Source: Myrica gale (Eukaryota; Streptophyta; Magnoliopsida; Fagales; Myricaceae). Taken from it: a stretch of DNA of 64,000 nucleotides. The DNA lies in contig OZ005602.1 in the NCBI GenBank assembly GCA_963930655.1, positions 2,363,501-2,427,500 on the forward strand, in the 5' to 3' direction. How positions within the stretch are numbered: the first letter of the stretch is position 1; the number at the start of each line of letters is the position of its first letter. Below, one piece after another: positions 1 through 8,986 of the stretch. The position numbers and the translations under genes were made by a program. Under the pieces are notes generated by a model. That model was not told the origin of the DNA, made no database searches, and was given only the letters and a program-made list of their open reading frames with translations.

Positions 1-32
1 GAATGTATACTTTCTGTCATTACCTTTCTTAG

Positions 33-3000
33 GTAATGGCCATAATTGCAGATTTTATGCTTGTTTATCTTCCTGCCCCTACTGTTTCTCTTCGCCCGCC
101 TCTCGCAACCAGCGCAGGAGCAATTGCCAAGTTCTTCCATAACTGCCCTGATAATGCATTCCAGGTTACAGTTTTTCCCTATCAAAGATGCAATTTCTTG
201 AACGTTGCCGAAATTAGTTGGATTAGATACACACTTTTATTTGTTTGGTCCTCAAATTCTGTTTGCAGGTTGCCCTTGCTGGAACATCATATTCATTCCT
301 TCAAAGATTAGGCGCAGTATTGGTAAGCAAACTCTTCGAAGCTTGCATATGCTGCTTAAATGAATGCCCAAATTTTGGTTTTCAAGTTATCAAAGAAATC
401 ACGTTTTATTTTGTTGTTTCCTTTGTGTAGCGTAATGGGACGAAGCTTTTCACAGTTGGCACTGCTTCATCACTGGTTAGTCCTACTTTTCTTGGGAGGT
501 TCTTTGGCTTCGATATGTTTTTCTGCCTGGCGATGATTTATATCTTTAATTCATATCATGAGATGTTGCTTCTAACTGGTAATTTTTCTTTGGAGGTGTA
601 ACTTAGATAGCTTTTTCCGCTTAACGATGATTTTTTTTTTATCTTTTCTCCATATCATGAGATGCTGCTTTTAACTGTTTTGTTCTTGATCAGGAATGAT
701 TGTTTTGTTTCTTATGCTTCTAACGGATTCTCATGCAAGTTTTGATTTCAGTCAGCTAAGAGATGCTACATAAAGTGCTTAGTTATTTATTTTTATTCTT
801 CTAGAAATGGTTAAATGAAGCTCCTATAGAGGTTCACACTGCTTACTATTGCACTCCCATAAGGGAAAATAGAACTGATTTATTGGCTCCCTTTGGTTAT
901 ATAGATTGAATGTCAGGGAATGAAGGTGTGAGAAAAAAATTTCTTCTGTGAAAACAGACAATGAAAAGGATCTGATGGCCCTTTTCATTGCTCATACCAA
1001 TCTTTCCATTCAAATCTCATCCAGCCTCCATATAGATCTTGGGAAAAGAATTATAAGTGGTAGTGTAAAAATGCACAATGAGGAACCTAATTTTCAAAAA
1101 TATATAACCATTTCCTGTTCTTTTACCTCAACGTTTATGTGATTCAACAGCTATTCTTTTATTAAACTACAATGTAGCTACTTTATGTTTAGTTCATCTG
1201 TTGCATAAAGAAAGCTTGAAGAGCCTTTTTGCATTCGAGTTTCTGTTAACAAGTTCGGACACATTATTGTAGTTTTTTGGTGACAATGTTTGGCTAGATG
1301 AAAACTCCAAATGGATTTCACTTGTGCAATCTATTCTGCATCAGAGCCATGAAAAAATGTGTTGTGACAGAATAACATTGCTCAATGTCCATTGGCTGCA
1401 TTGGAGTATTGTTTGATTTGTTTGCTTTGTTCAATGTGCTGTTCTTGACATCAGTCGGTTGAGGATATAACAGTTAGCATCAGAGACAGTTGTGTCTTTG
1501 AATTTAGACAAGCTGGGTTGGGTTTTGAGCAGATGAGAGATTAGCAAAAGTGCCCACAACTCTCAACCAAAAACTTGACAGATATAGGTAGATTAAAAGA
1601 AAGGAAAAACTCAGATTCTAGCAATCTGTAAAGCCATGATAAGCTTGCTCATGTTCTCTACACAGCGTCTGAACATATTTTACAGCTTTAGTGCATTGGT
1701 TACAAGTATACATTTTTTTAGTTGACCACTATATATGAATCTTTCTCTTTTTTGTGTTGCAAATGTTACGTGTCATGTTTTGTTAAGAAAAAATGTTTTG
1801 CACATCATTTAATTGAAGGTTGGGACAGCTGTTACAAATGCATTAATCAATGCAAGGAAAGCTGTTGATAAGTCTTCTGAAGTTGAAGTGGAAAACGTGC
1901 CCATACTATCCACAAGTGCTGCCTATGGTGTCTATATGGCAATCTCTAGCAATCTCCGGTACGTTGGTTTTGAGTTTTTGTCAAGTTCCTTGTATTTACC
2001 ACTTCGTGTGGCATTTATCTCTATTTTGTAATCATTTACTGAGTTGTGTTTTTGAATGTTGATAACTCACTATAATACCTACTGTTTTTGAAGAAATAAA
2101 GAGGACTCACCCAACTATAGTATGTAAGTTATCCTTGGTAATGAAAATGTTTCTAGTCTACCATATGAGAGATACGTCATTCATGATTAAATATTCTAAG
2201 CCATTCTTAGCATTAAGGAAAACAAATAGGGACTGGAGTTTTCTTTCTCTGCTTCTTGATTCAAGTAAAATTGATTAGATGATGTTTCATTGTTGGTATA
2301 TCTCATCGTAGCATGAGTTCTCTCCAACAGGAAGCCATGCTCAATGTTGTCAGCATGATGCTCCTTAGTATGATATCCTTCAATTTATTTATTTATTTTT
2401 ACTGCAAGCTTTAATGAGGAAACTCTGTTTTCTGGAATTAGATTAGTCAGGTGCAGCCATGGTTAACAAGATCTATGTTTCGTGGTCGTTTTCACCACTA
2501 CCTGACACGTGCTAGGTTTTTTCTCGTCAAATTACAAGAAAAAATAAATTGTGTTCTAGAACTGTGTATAGCCAATTGTAAAAGCTTTAAGAGGACTAAA
2601 AGGCTATCATTTCAAAATGCTGTGTAACCTACTATGAATGACTGATTCTTTGAGAAGGTAAATGCTTCTTTGACACGGATCTAAGCGGCTCAGAAGAGAA
2701 GAATGGATTTAGTATATATTGTAGCCTGTTGCTGTGAAATGTACATGGTTTGTTGGACCTTGGGTACTTATCCCAGATGTAATCCTATTTTACAGGTACC
2801 AAGTACTAGCTGGTGTTATTGAGCAGAGGATTTTGGAACCATTGCTTCATAAGCACAAACTTATGCTAAGCGCCATTTGCTTTGCTGTTCGGACGGGCAA
2901 CACATTCTTGGGTTCTTTATTGTGAGAATTTATTACTCCTCTCACATAACCTCTGCGGAGAATTGTTTCTCCTCCCTCAACGACTCACGTTTCTTCACTT

Positions 3001-3054
3001 TGCCTTTGCAGGTGGGTGGATTATGCTCGTTGGATTGGAATACAAAAGGCCTAG
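33..3054 (+). CDS. RETICULATA-related protein (DUF3411), 3' six exons; 5' part outside window
   Basis: I recognise the conserved C-terminal half of a RETICULATA-RELATED chloroplast protein. This family sits in the plastid envelope and affects leaf mesophyll development. Exons by splice sites and continuous frame are 33-164, 269-322, 431-475, 1819-1958, 2796-2921 and 3012-3054, all with GT/AG borders. The translated blocks include LVYLPAPTVSLRPPL, FFHNCPDNAFQ, VALAGTSYSFLQR, TNALINARKAVDKS, ILSTSAAYGVYMAISSNLRY, VLAGVIEQRILEP, CFAVRTGNTFLGSLL and a final WVDYARWIGIQKA before TAG. Introns 3 (476-1818) and 4 (1959-2795) are long and hold no other gene that I can see. No stop or frameshift occurs in these exons, so the gene looks functional; the transit peptide and first exons lie upstream of base 1. 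The exact RER paralogue cannot be told. Confidence 0.9.
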
Positions 3055-4005
3055 ATTCAAAAGAACAGCTGCATTACTTTTGTGATTCCAAGTGGTGAAT
3101 TGGTTTGCTCCATATTATAAGACCATTCATAGATTAGGTAAATCGATATTAATTGAGTTCATTGGAAGTTTGGTAATACTTAGGTGTTTTGGGATCTTTA
3201 GACACGTCCAACTGCTCAAGCTGAGCTGACAGTCGGTGTTTGATGCTCCTAACCCTTCTTTTCTTTTTAATTCTTTTGTTTTTTTTTTCTACTTCACACT
3301 AATTTATGGATTCTTATGCTGATAAATCCGACGTGTAACAAAATGCTTTGCAGTTAATGGAGAATGAAAGAATTGTTCTCCAATTAATATAAAGAATTCT
3401 GCCACCTTGGCAAGGCTTTCAGTCAAGCTATATGATTATGTAGTTCTCAGGGAGTTTTACCATAGGTCCATAGATATTAGGACTTGCACCAAAGGTCCTA
3501 TTCCTATCTATAGCTTAGAAAATTTGCTCAAAGGAGTGGCTTTGGAAACTCGTTGCAGAAATTCCAGATAATCGAAGAGAATTGAAAATGGCAATTCCCG
3601 GAGGAATAACCTTTTTGTAGAGCTACTAATAGGTTTGTTTTTTCGCCCGGTAAATGACACAATATTTTTAAATAATTTTATAGATGCCTACGCCCCAAAT
3701 TTTAGAATTATAATTGAAGGTTTTTTGTTTTTTACTTTCTCAAATGTAGTCTCAATTAGCGATATAGAAGAAGTATCCCAATAGGCACCCAATGCCTAAA
3801 AAAAAAGCTCCAAGAAAAGTATCCCAAAAAGATGTTTACCAAAAAAAACACGTAAATTAAAAATTAGTCCAAGATAACCACTCACTAATTCACTATTAAT
3901 TCCACCTAAAAAAAATCACTTTTAATTCCAATATTCCAAGATTTTCAATGGAGTTTTCGGAGAGTAATTTCGAACACGAATTTGACGTCTTGGTAGCACA
4001 ACAAA
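3055..4005. other. Intergenic sequence after the RETICULATA-related gene
   Basis: This holds the presumed 3' UTR and AT-rich intergenic DNA. I see no coding potential, RNA gene or clear repeat boundary. Confidence 0.5.
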
Positions 4006-4512
4006 ATGATAATATAACTAAAAGTTCTCTCTAGGATTCTCTCTAAAATTTTTACCTTTGTGGCTGTCTGACTCTCTCATGTCCTATGTGCCCGGATCTC
4101 TCAATAAATCCTCATTTCAGGCCACTTTTAGGGTTTTTTTCCGGCGAATTTGGTAGCTAGATCTGCGCTATTCTGGAGGTTTTTGAAGACCACAACCGGC
4201 GGAGACGCCATCTACATCGACTGGAGAGACTTTCTACACCAGTCAACTGGCGAATGGCTCCAACTACTGTTCGTGCCACCATATTTTGCCATTGCCTTTC
4301 ATTTTCTGGTAATCATATTAGTTTGCTGCCTAATAAGGTTTTTCTGCCCCTTGTGGGTCTTTGTATGGCCTTTTGGTCACTCTACTCATTGGCCCGCCGA
4401 CTCTTCAGAGTTTCTGGTTCGCTCTTTAGAGCGTGTTCTTGAGGTTTTCAACCTCCTTGATTTTATTAATGAAAGGTTCTGCTATTATGATTAAAAAAAT
4501 GATAATATAACT
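4006..4512 (+). mobile_element. Short LINE-like retroposon with poly(A) tail and 14-bp target duplication
   Basis: A 479-bp body (4020-4498) is flanked by perfect direct repeats ATGATAATATAACT at 4006-4019 and 4499-4512. The body starts with a CTCTCTAGG-type pyrimidine-rich segment and ends in an A-run, the layout of a plus-strand retroposon. Its last 100 bases (stop, then TTTTATTAATGAAAGG and A-run) resemble plant L1-like 3' ends. The 114-codon open frame at 4150-4494 has no motif I recognise, so I treat it as part of the element and not a gene. It is too short for an autonomous LINE; a SINE or an internally deleted LINE is possible. Confidence 0.7.
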
Positions 4513-4957
4513 TACTGAATCCCAAAACACCCGGCAAAGAAAAGCTCTAGGTAAATCCAGTATTTGAAGAAACAATCCAATCCTTTGTTTTCAAGAAGAA
4601 TATCGTAATAAAATCTATTCACTTTTAATTCCAATAATCCATGGCCGGCCACTCTATAGGCGCTGTGGTAGGGCAACACAAGAGCCCATAACTGGCTCTC
4701 ATACCATTTGTAATTGACCAACATAGGCTGAAAGATTCACACTTTAGAAAACCGGCTTGTCAAGTGGAAGTGTTTCTAAGCTTATATAAAGTCATTTCAT
4801 ATGTTTACTAACTAATGTGAGATTGTTACACAAGTCTTTGATTTAAATTATATTTAGATTATGAAGCTGATTTAATTAGCTCAAGTGTGTCAATCTGATT
4901 TTCAATTGGATAGGATTCGTATGAACTTGGTGTAACGAATATCGAATCCAGGGATAT
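4513..4957. other. Intergenic sequence, no gene seen
   Basis: AT-rich sequence without gene signals. A stretch near 4695-4715 (CTCTCATACCATTTGTAATTG) faintly resembles a reversed retroelement primer-binding region but is not convincing. Confidence 0.3.
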
Positions 4958-5249
4958 GTTCGTTTTCACACTTTTTCAGGATTCTAAGTATATTCACAAA
5001 TCTACCACCGAACATATTCAGAATTCAAACACAAAAACCAATACATTTTACACAATCTCCAACAATTTTTTAATTTTTTATTCAACATAAATTTTCTCTC
5101 TATACTTTTCCACATAACTCCAATATTTTTTTATTAAACAATTACATCAAATCATTTCTCTCTCCCTTTTACACAAACACCAATAAGATACTATTCAACA
5201 TAAAAATTCACAACTTCTCTAAAATCCTACCATTTTTCTCAAAACGAAC
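4958..5249 (-). mobile_element. MITE-like element, copy 1 (about 292 bp)
   Basis: The element has short terminal inverted repeats (GTTCGTTTT at the left, AAAACGAAC at the right). An inverted copy of the same sequence and nearly the same length is found at 18026-18318. It has no coding capacity. I could not fix a target duplication, so the superfamily is open. Confidence 0.65.
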
Positions 5250-5910
5250 ATTACCCAGATCTCCTGCAATTTCTAGATCAGTGCAGGCAGTGGCAGGCGC
5301 AGGGGTGGCAAGCCGAGGTAGTTCTATTATTTTATTTTTATTTTTTTTAACTAAGAAGGTTTAGCATAACCAAAAATAATTTTCCTCTCGACGCTTGACA
5401 GCTAAAAAGTTGCTGTAGAACAGCCATTAAAACCCTGAGGGAAAATCTTTTTCCTAATATCAAAAACATTATTACAGGCACCTGCCCCAAGTTTATAGCA
5501 ATGATTTTTCAAAGCAGACGCCTTATTATTCAAAGTCAGGAAGACTTTGAATAATAAGTTTCTATTAAAAAATTAAAATTAGGGTAGTCAAAATCAAACA
5601 ACAAGGATTTCCTTTATTTGAATCACTATTTGTAAGATTTTACTTTAGGTGGATTTCGGATGGAGCTTATATCTCGAAGTGATTTTTCCTTTAAGTGGTA
5701 TTTCAAAAGTTTTTCAATTCGTCAATAAAATTCTTATCCTCTCATGTGATTGATTTTTTATTTTATTAATTGAGTTAATATTTATTCAGATTTAGATTCA
5801 ATAATTTTAGAACGTGTTTTAAATTTTTATTAATTTTTAAATAGAGGAGTAATACCTATGTAATTACCCTCTTCTGGGTGTAGATAGAATCTAAACCGGG
5901 TTCTTTCAGA
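5250..5910. other. AT-rich intergenic sequence
   Basis: No gene, RNA or clear repeat structure seen. Confidence 0.4.
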
Positions 5911-6072
5911 AATCTATAGATTCAACCATTCTATTGCTTAGCCGTTACTATATATTTGGCTGCAATAACTTTAGGAGGTCCAGTGTAGTACCATAATAGG
6001 GGTCTATAGAAAGTGTCATTTTCTGCCTCTTGGTTGGCCCTATATAAGAGCATTGGTTATTCAAACTATTTG
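5911..6072 (+). repeat. Dispersed locus-specific module, copy 1 of 3
   Basis: This segment (ATCTATAGATTCAACCATTC ... GGTCCAGTGTAGTACCATAATAGGGGTC ... CTATATAAGAGCATTGGTTATTC, quoted in pieces) has close relatives at 42796-42958 and 56410-56560. The two later copies lie beside DUF604 sequences. It includes a TATATAAG box, but no gene start follows. Its presence here suggests that a further, otherwise lost copy of the duplicated block once lay left of NLR-A. Confidence 0.6.
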
Positions 6073-6297
6073 TCAAGATCTCTTCATGTAGACTTTCCTG
6101 GGTTGGCTTCTTTCTGGCTTTTGTTTGGGTTGAGAAAAAGTAAACCTAATTCTAAAATGGTCCGCTTGTGAGTACGTCACACACATGGTGTTTTTCACCG
6201 GTTGAAAAAATGTCTTTGGGGAACATATTATAGCCAACTCGCCACTTTTTTTTTTTTTTTTCGAGCAGCCTACTCGCAACTTCCTTGTTTGGTTTTG

Positions 6298-6484
6298 TGT
6301 TTGTGTTGTAAAATTTTAGTGTTGTTAAAATTTTAGGTATTGGGTTTAGTGAAAAAGTGAAGAGAGAGGTAATTTTTTATATTTTTTTTGTAGTAAATAG
6401 TAATGATTTGATGGAGAGAGAGAGATTATATTGTAATATTTGATTGTGTTAAAATTTTAGAGGGTAAAATTTTGGTACACAAAC
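6298..6484. mobile_element. Small MITE with GTTTGTGT-type inverted ends
   Basis: Left end GTTTGTGTTGTAAAATTTTA and right end (reverse complement) GTTTGTGTACCAAAATTTTA form imperfect terminal inverted repeats of about 20 bp around an AT-rich, non-coding core. No target duplication is certain. Confidence 0.5.
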
Positions 6485-6713
6485 GCACTCTAATATCATC
6501 ACCTACAATAGCTTTAGCAACAACTATGCTCGTGGCTAAAAGTGGAGTCTTCATAGCTTTTAGCGACCACAAATTTTTGTTTTTATTATCATTCTATCCA
6601 AGTGTCAGGATGGTCTTTCACCGCATTTGATTGAGAGAAAAACTCGTACCAATTGGAAACATTTTTTTCATTTCAAAGTGGAATAAATTCTCGATGGCTA
6701 TTTCGAAGGGAAG

Positions 6714-7186
6714 AATTAGAGTCATAATCTTACTCTTCTAAGAGGTCCTAGTGACGGTTGAGATGTTGCCAACACATTAATGAATAGAATTAAAGGGCTG
6801 AGATGTATTTTATCTCTTTATTCATTAATGTGTTGCAACATCTCAACTCTTTAATTTTATTCATTAATGTGTTGGCAACATCTCAACCATCCGTTAGGAC
6901 CTTTTAGGAGGATAAGATTAGGGGGAAAGGATTGCCTCCAAAGGCAATCCCATCCAAAGACACAAAGGGAGAGTCGGGATGACTTTCGGAGGCAATCCAA
7001 TGGTTGAGATTGCCCAACCAATCACTGTTCGGGCAGGTGTGGATCCCACCAGAGACCCACACCCCTCCCTTGGTTGGGCAATCCCGACCATTGGATTCCC
7101 TCCAAAGGCAATCCCGACCCTCCCTTTAGGTCTTTGGATGGGATTGCCTTTGGAGGCAATCCTTTCTCAAGATTAGGACCCTAACT
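6714..7186. mobile_element. Foldback MITE (host) with about 80-bp inverted arms, interrupted by a second MITE
   Basis: The left arm (6714-6800) and right arm (about 6840-6922, resuming at 7178-7186) are imperfect inverted copies, with GGTTGAGATGTTGCCAACAC readable in both orientations. The right terminus is split by the insertion at 6923-7168; joining the flanks restores the match (AATTAGAGTCATAATC against the reverse complement AGTTAGGGTCCTAATC). A relative with the same ACACATTAATG core lies at 45593-45731. Confidence 0.7.
6914..7177. mobile_element. Mutator-type foldback MITE with perfect 9-bp target duplication
   Basis: A 246-bp element (6923-7168) is nearly one continuous palindrome: GAAAGGATTGCCTCCAAAGG at the left terminus and its reverse complement at the right. 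It is bordered by AAGATTAGG at 6914-6922 and 7169-7177. A 9-bp duplication with long inverted ends is the hallmark of Mutator-like elements. It sits inside the right terminus of the MITE at 6714-7186 and is therefore younger. It has no coding capacity. Confidence 0.85.
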
Positions 7187-7198
7187 GATGACGATTTC

Positions 7199-7424
7199 GA
7201 ATAACTATCGAGCCGATTATTTCGGATATCAGAGCAATTTTAGCCCCACCGAAGGTGGCCCTTTATTCATTTTCGTCCTGCTGGAAATTTTTTGGCTCAC
7301 AAGCATTTTTCTTTGTATTTCCTCCTGTGATAACCCCCAGCCCCCCGGAGGTTGCTGGCCTGTGTTGTATTTTACTTTCTGTTGTTTTTTCCCCCAATGA
7401 AGTTACTTAGAAAAAAAAAAAAAT
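7199..7424 (+). mobile_element. Possible retroposon 3' end with A-run
   Basis: A pyrimidine-rich segment ends with a 13-base A-run (7412-7424). The flanks GACGATTTCG (left) and GGCGATTCCG (right) could be a decayed target duplication. No recognisable coding sequence. Confidence 0.35.
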
Positions 7425-7430
7425 TCTTGA

Positions 7431-8340
7431 AGGCGATTCCGGTGTTTGACTGACCCAACTTTGGATGCAATTTTATCAAATCTGATGTAATTTTTTTTTT
7501 ATCAAATCTGAAGTTATTGCACACGTTAAATCTACGCGGTGGAGTAGTTGTGCCAAGTACTGTCTCTAACTTGAAGCATTTAAGGCATATTGATCTTTCT
7601 TAGATCTACACAGCGGAGTCGTTGTGACTAGTTCTGTCTCTATATTATTGAAGCATTTAAGGCATGTTGAATCTTTCTTAGATCGGATGGTGGAAAATTG
7701 AAGCATTTTAGGCATATTGATCTTTATTAGATATACACAGTGGAGTAGTTGTGTCGAGTACTATCTCTAAATTGAAGCATTTAAGCCATCTTTATCTTTC
7801 TTAGATCTACACGGTGCAGTAGTTGTGCCCAGTACTATCTCTAAATTGAAGCATTTAAAGCATGTTGGATCTTTCTTAGATCGAATGGTGGAAAATTGAG
7901 GTAATAGAAAGAGGTGACCCAATAGGTATATGAAGCACAAGATTAAATGGTTCCTAATCAATGGGTGCTCTAACACTCTCGCTCACGTGCAGGACGAATG
8001 AACACGATCCATGCACGTGGACAATATTGGGATACACAAACAAGTAGACCAAGCCCAGAAATATTTTGGCTCTGATACCATATCAAATTTCATCCCAAAA
8101 CCAATTGACTATGAGAAGAGGTGGCCCAATAGATATATAAAGTACAAAATTAAATGGTTCCTAATCAATGTGAGACTCTAACAGCATTTTAAGTCATATT
8201 GATATTTCTTAGATATACACACTAGAGTAGTTGTGTCGAGTACTATCTCTAAATTGAAGCATTTAAGGCATCTTTATTTCTCTGCAGGATGGAAAATTGA
8301 CGCACTTGAGCCATCTTGATTTTCTTTTCGAGGTTTTACA
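7431..8340 (+). pseudogene. Degenerate tandem array derived from an NLR leucine-rich-repeat segment
   Basis: The first part (about 7441-7530) matches the NLR-A segment around 10680-10745 (ACTTTGGATGCAATTTTATC, CAAATCTGATG, TTATTGCACAC). It is followed by repeated copies of a unit of about 74 bp containing TAGTTGTG, AGTACTATCTCTAAATTGAA and GCATTTAAGGCAT. Unit starts are near 7531, 7605, 7732, 7806 and 8214, with shorter remnants (GGTGGAAAATTGAAGCATTT type) between. The equivalent single-copy sequence in NLR-A lies at 10745-10820 and encodes SSISKLKHLRYLDLS. Frames are broken and units end in TTAG, so no LRR protein can be made. A TRIM element interrupts the array at 7894-8183. Confidence 0.8.
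7894..8183 (-). mobile_element. TRIM (miniature LTR retrotransposon), minus orientation
   Basis: Read on the minus strand: a roughly 100-bp LTR starting TGTTAGAGTCTCACATTGAT (8183 to about 8081), then a primer-binding site TGGTATCAGAGCC (8080-8068) complementary to initiator Met tRNA. A short non-coding interior follows, then a polypurine-like CACGTGAGCGAGAG tract, then a second LTR beginning TGTTAGAG (7975 to about 7894). The two LTRs differ at several bases. The 3' LTR lacks its last 20 bases or so, the junction falling on AATTGA shared with the host array. Short LTRs, a tRNA-Met site and no genes define TRIM elements. Confidence 0.85.
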
Positions 8341-8875
8341 GAACGCCGTGTTTTTGTTAACCCAAAATTTCATCCTAATATAATAACTACAAAATATTCT
8401 TTATATTTAGAAAAAAATATAAAATATAAAATATTCTCTATCTTTCTATTAAATCATCAATTTTTACTATAATAAATATAAAAAAATTCATTCAAATTAT
8501 CTCTTTTAGATATTATTTTTACTTTTAAAGCTAGATTGCTGGTGTGGCATAATTCTCACCTTTTTATTTTGAATCTAAGGTCAGCATTTGAAAAATTGCT
8601 CCAGAACGCTAGGTATTGCAGTGGATCTCCAGAACCATATTTGACCTTTCCTACTCCGCCAACACCTGATCACAACCGGTCAATTCAACTACCAGTTTTT
8701 AGTAGCGTATAAAAACAAAAACAAAGACTATTCGGACATGCAATTGCTTGTAGGTAGAGGTGCGCATCAGAGTTGAATATCAGCTTGCTGGATGGATTGC
8801 CCTTCAATTTATGACTGAAACATACACGCAATACCTTTTTCATATTCCATGCCTGACATACAAGTGGAAGGGGCC
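8341..8875. other. Upstream region of NLR-A
   Basis: AT-rich DNA (8341-8540) followed by sequence shared with other NLR upstream regions: GGTCAATTCAACTACCAGTT at 8679 recurs at 30519, and CATGCCTGACATAC at 8849 recurs at 32183. Confidence 0.5.
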
Positions 8876-8883
8876 TATAAATA
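8876..8883 (+). promoter_or_regulatory. TATA box of NLR-A
   Basis: TATAAATA inside CCTATAAATATAGGCCAC, 104 bases upstream of the NLR-A start codon. The same block precedes NLR-B (32447) and, in altered form, NLR-C (51565) and a ghost locus (48355). Confidence 0.7.
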
Positions 8884-8986
8884 TAGGCCACCCCTCGTCC
8901 TTCCTGTTCACAGCTCACATATCCTCCTTGTACTCTCAAACTACTTCAGCGGTGCTTTCTAGCTTTCCTTCACTCACACTCAAGAA

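Noticed and set aside
4150..4494. A 114-codon open frame
   Set aside because: It lies wholly inside a retroposon bordered by target duplications and has no recognisable domain.
7531..8290. A CRISPR-like array
   Set aside because: Regular repeats are present, but they are degenerate, contiguous and clearly derived from LRR coding sequence; the organism is a plant.
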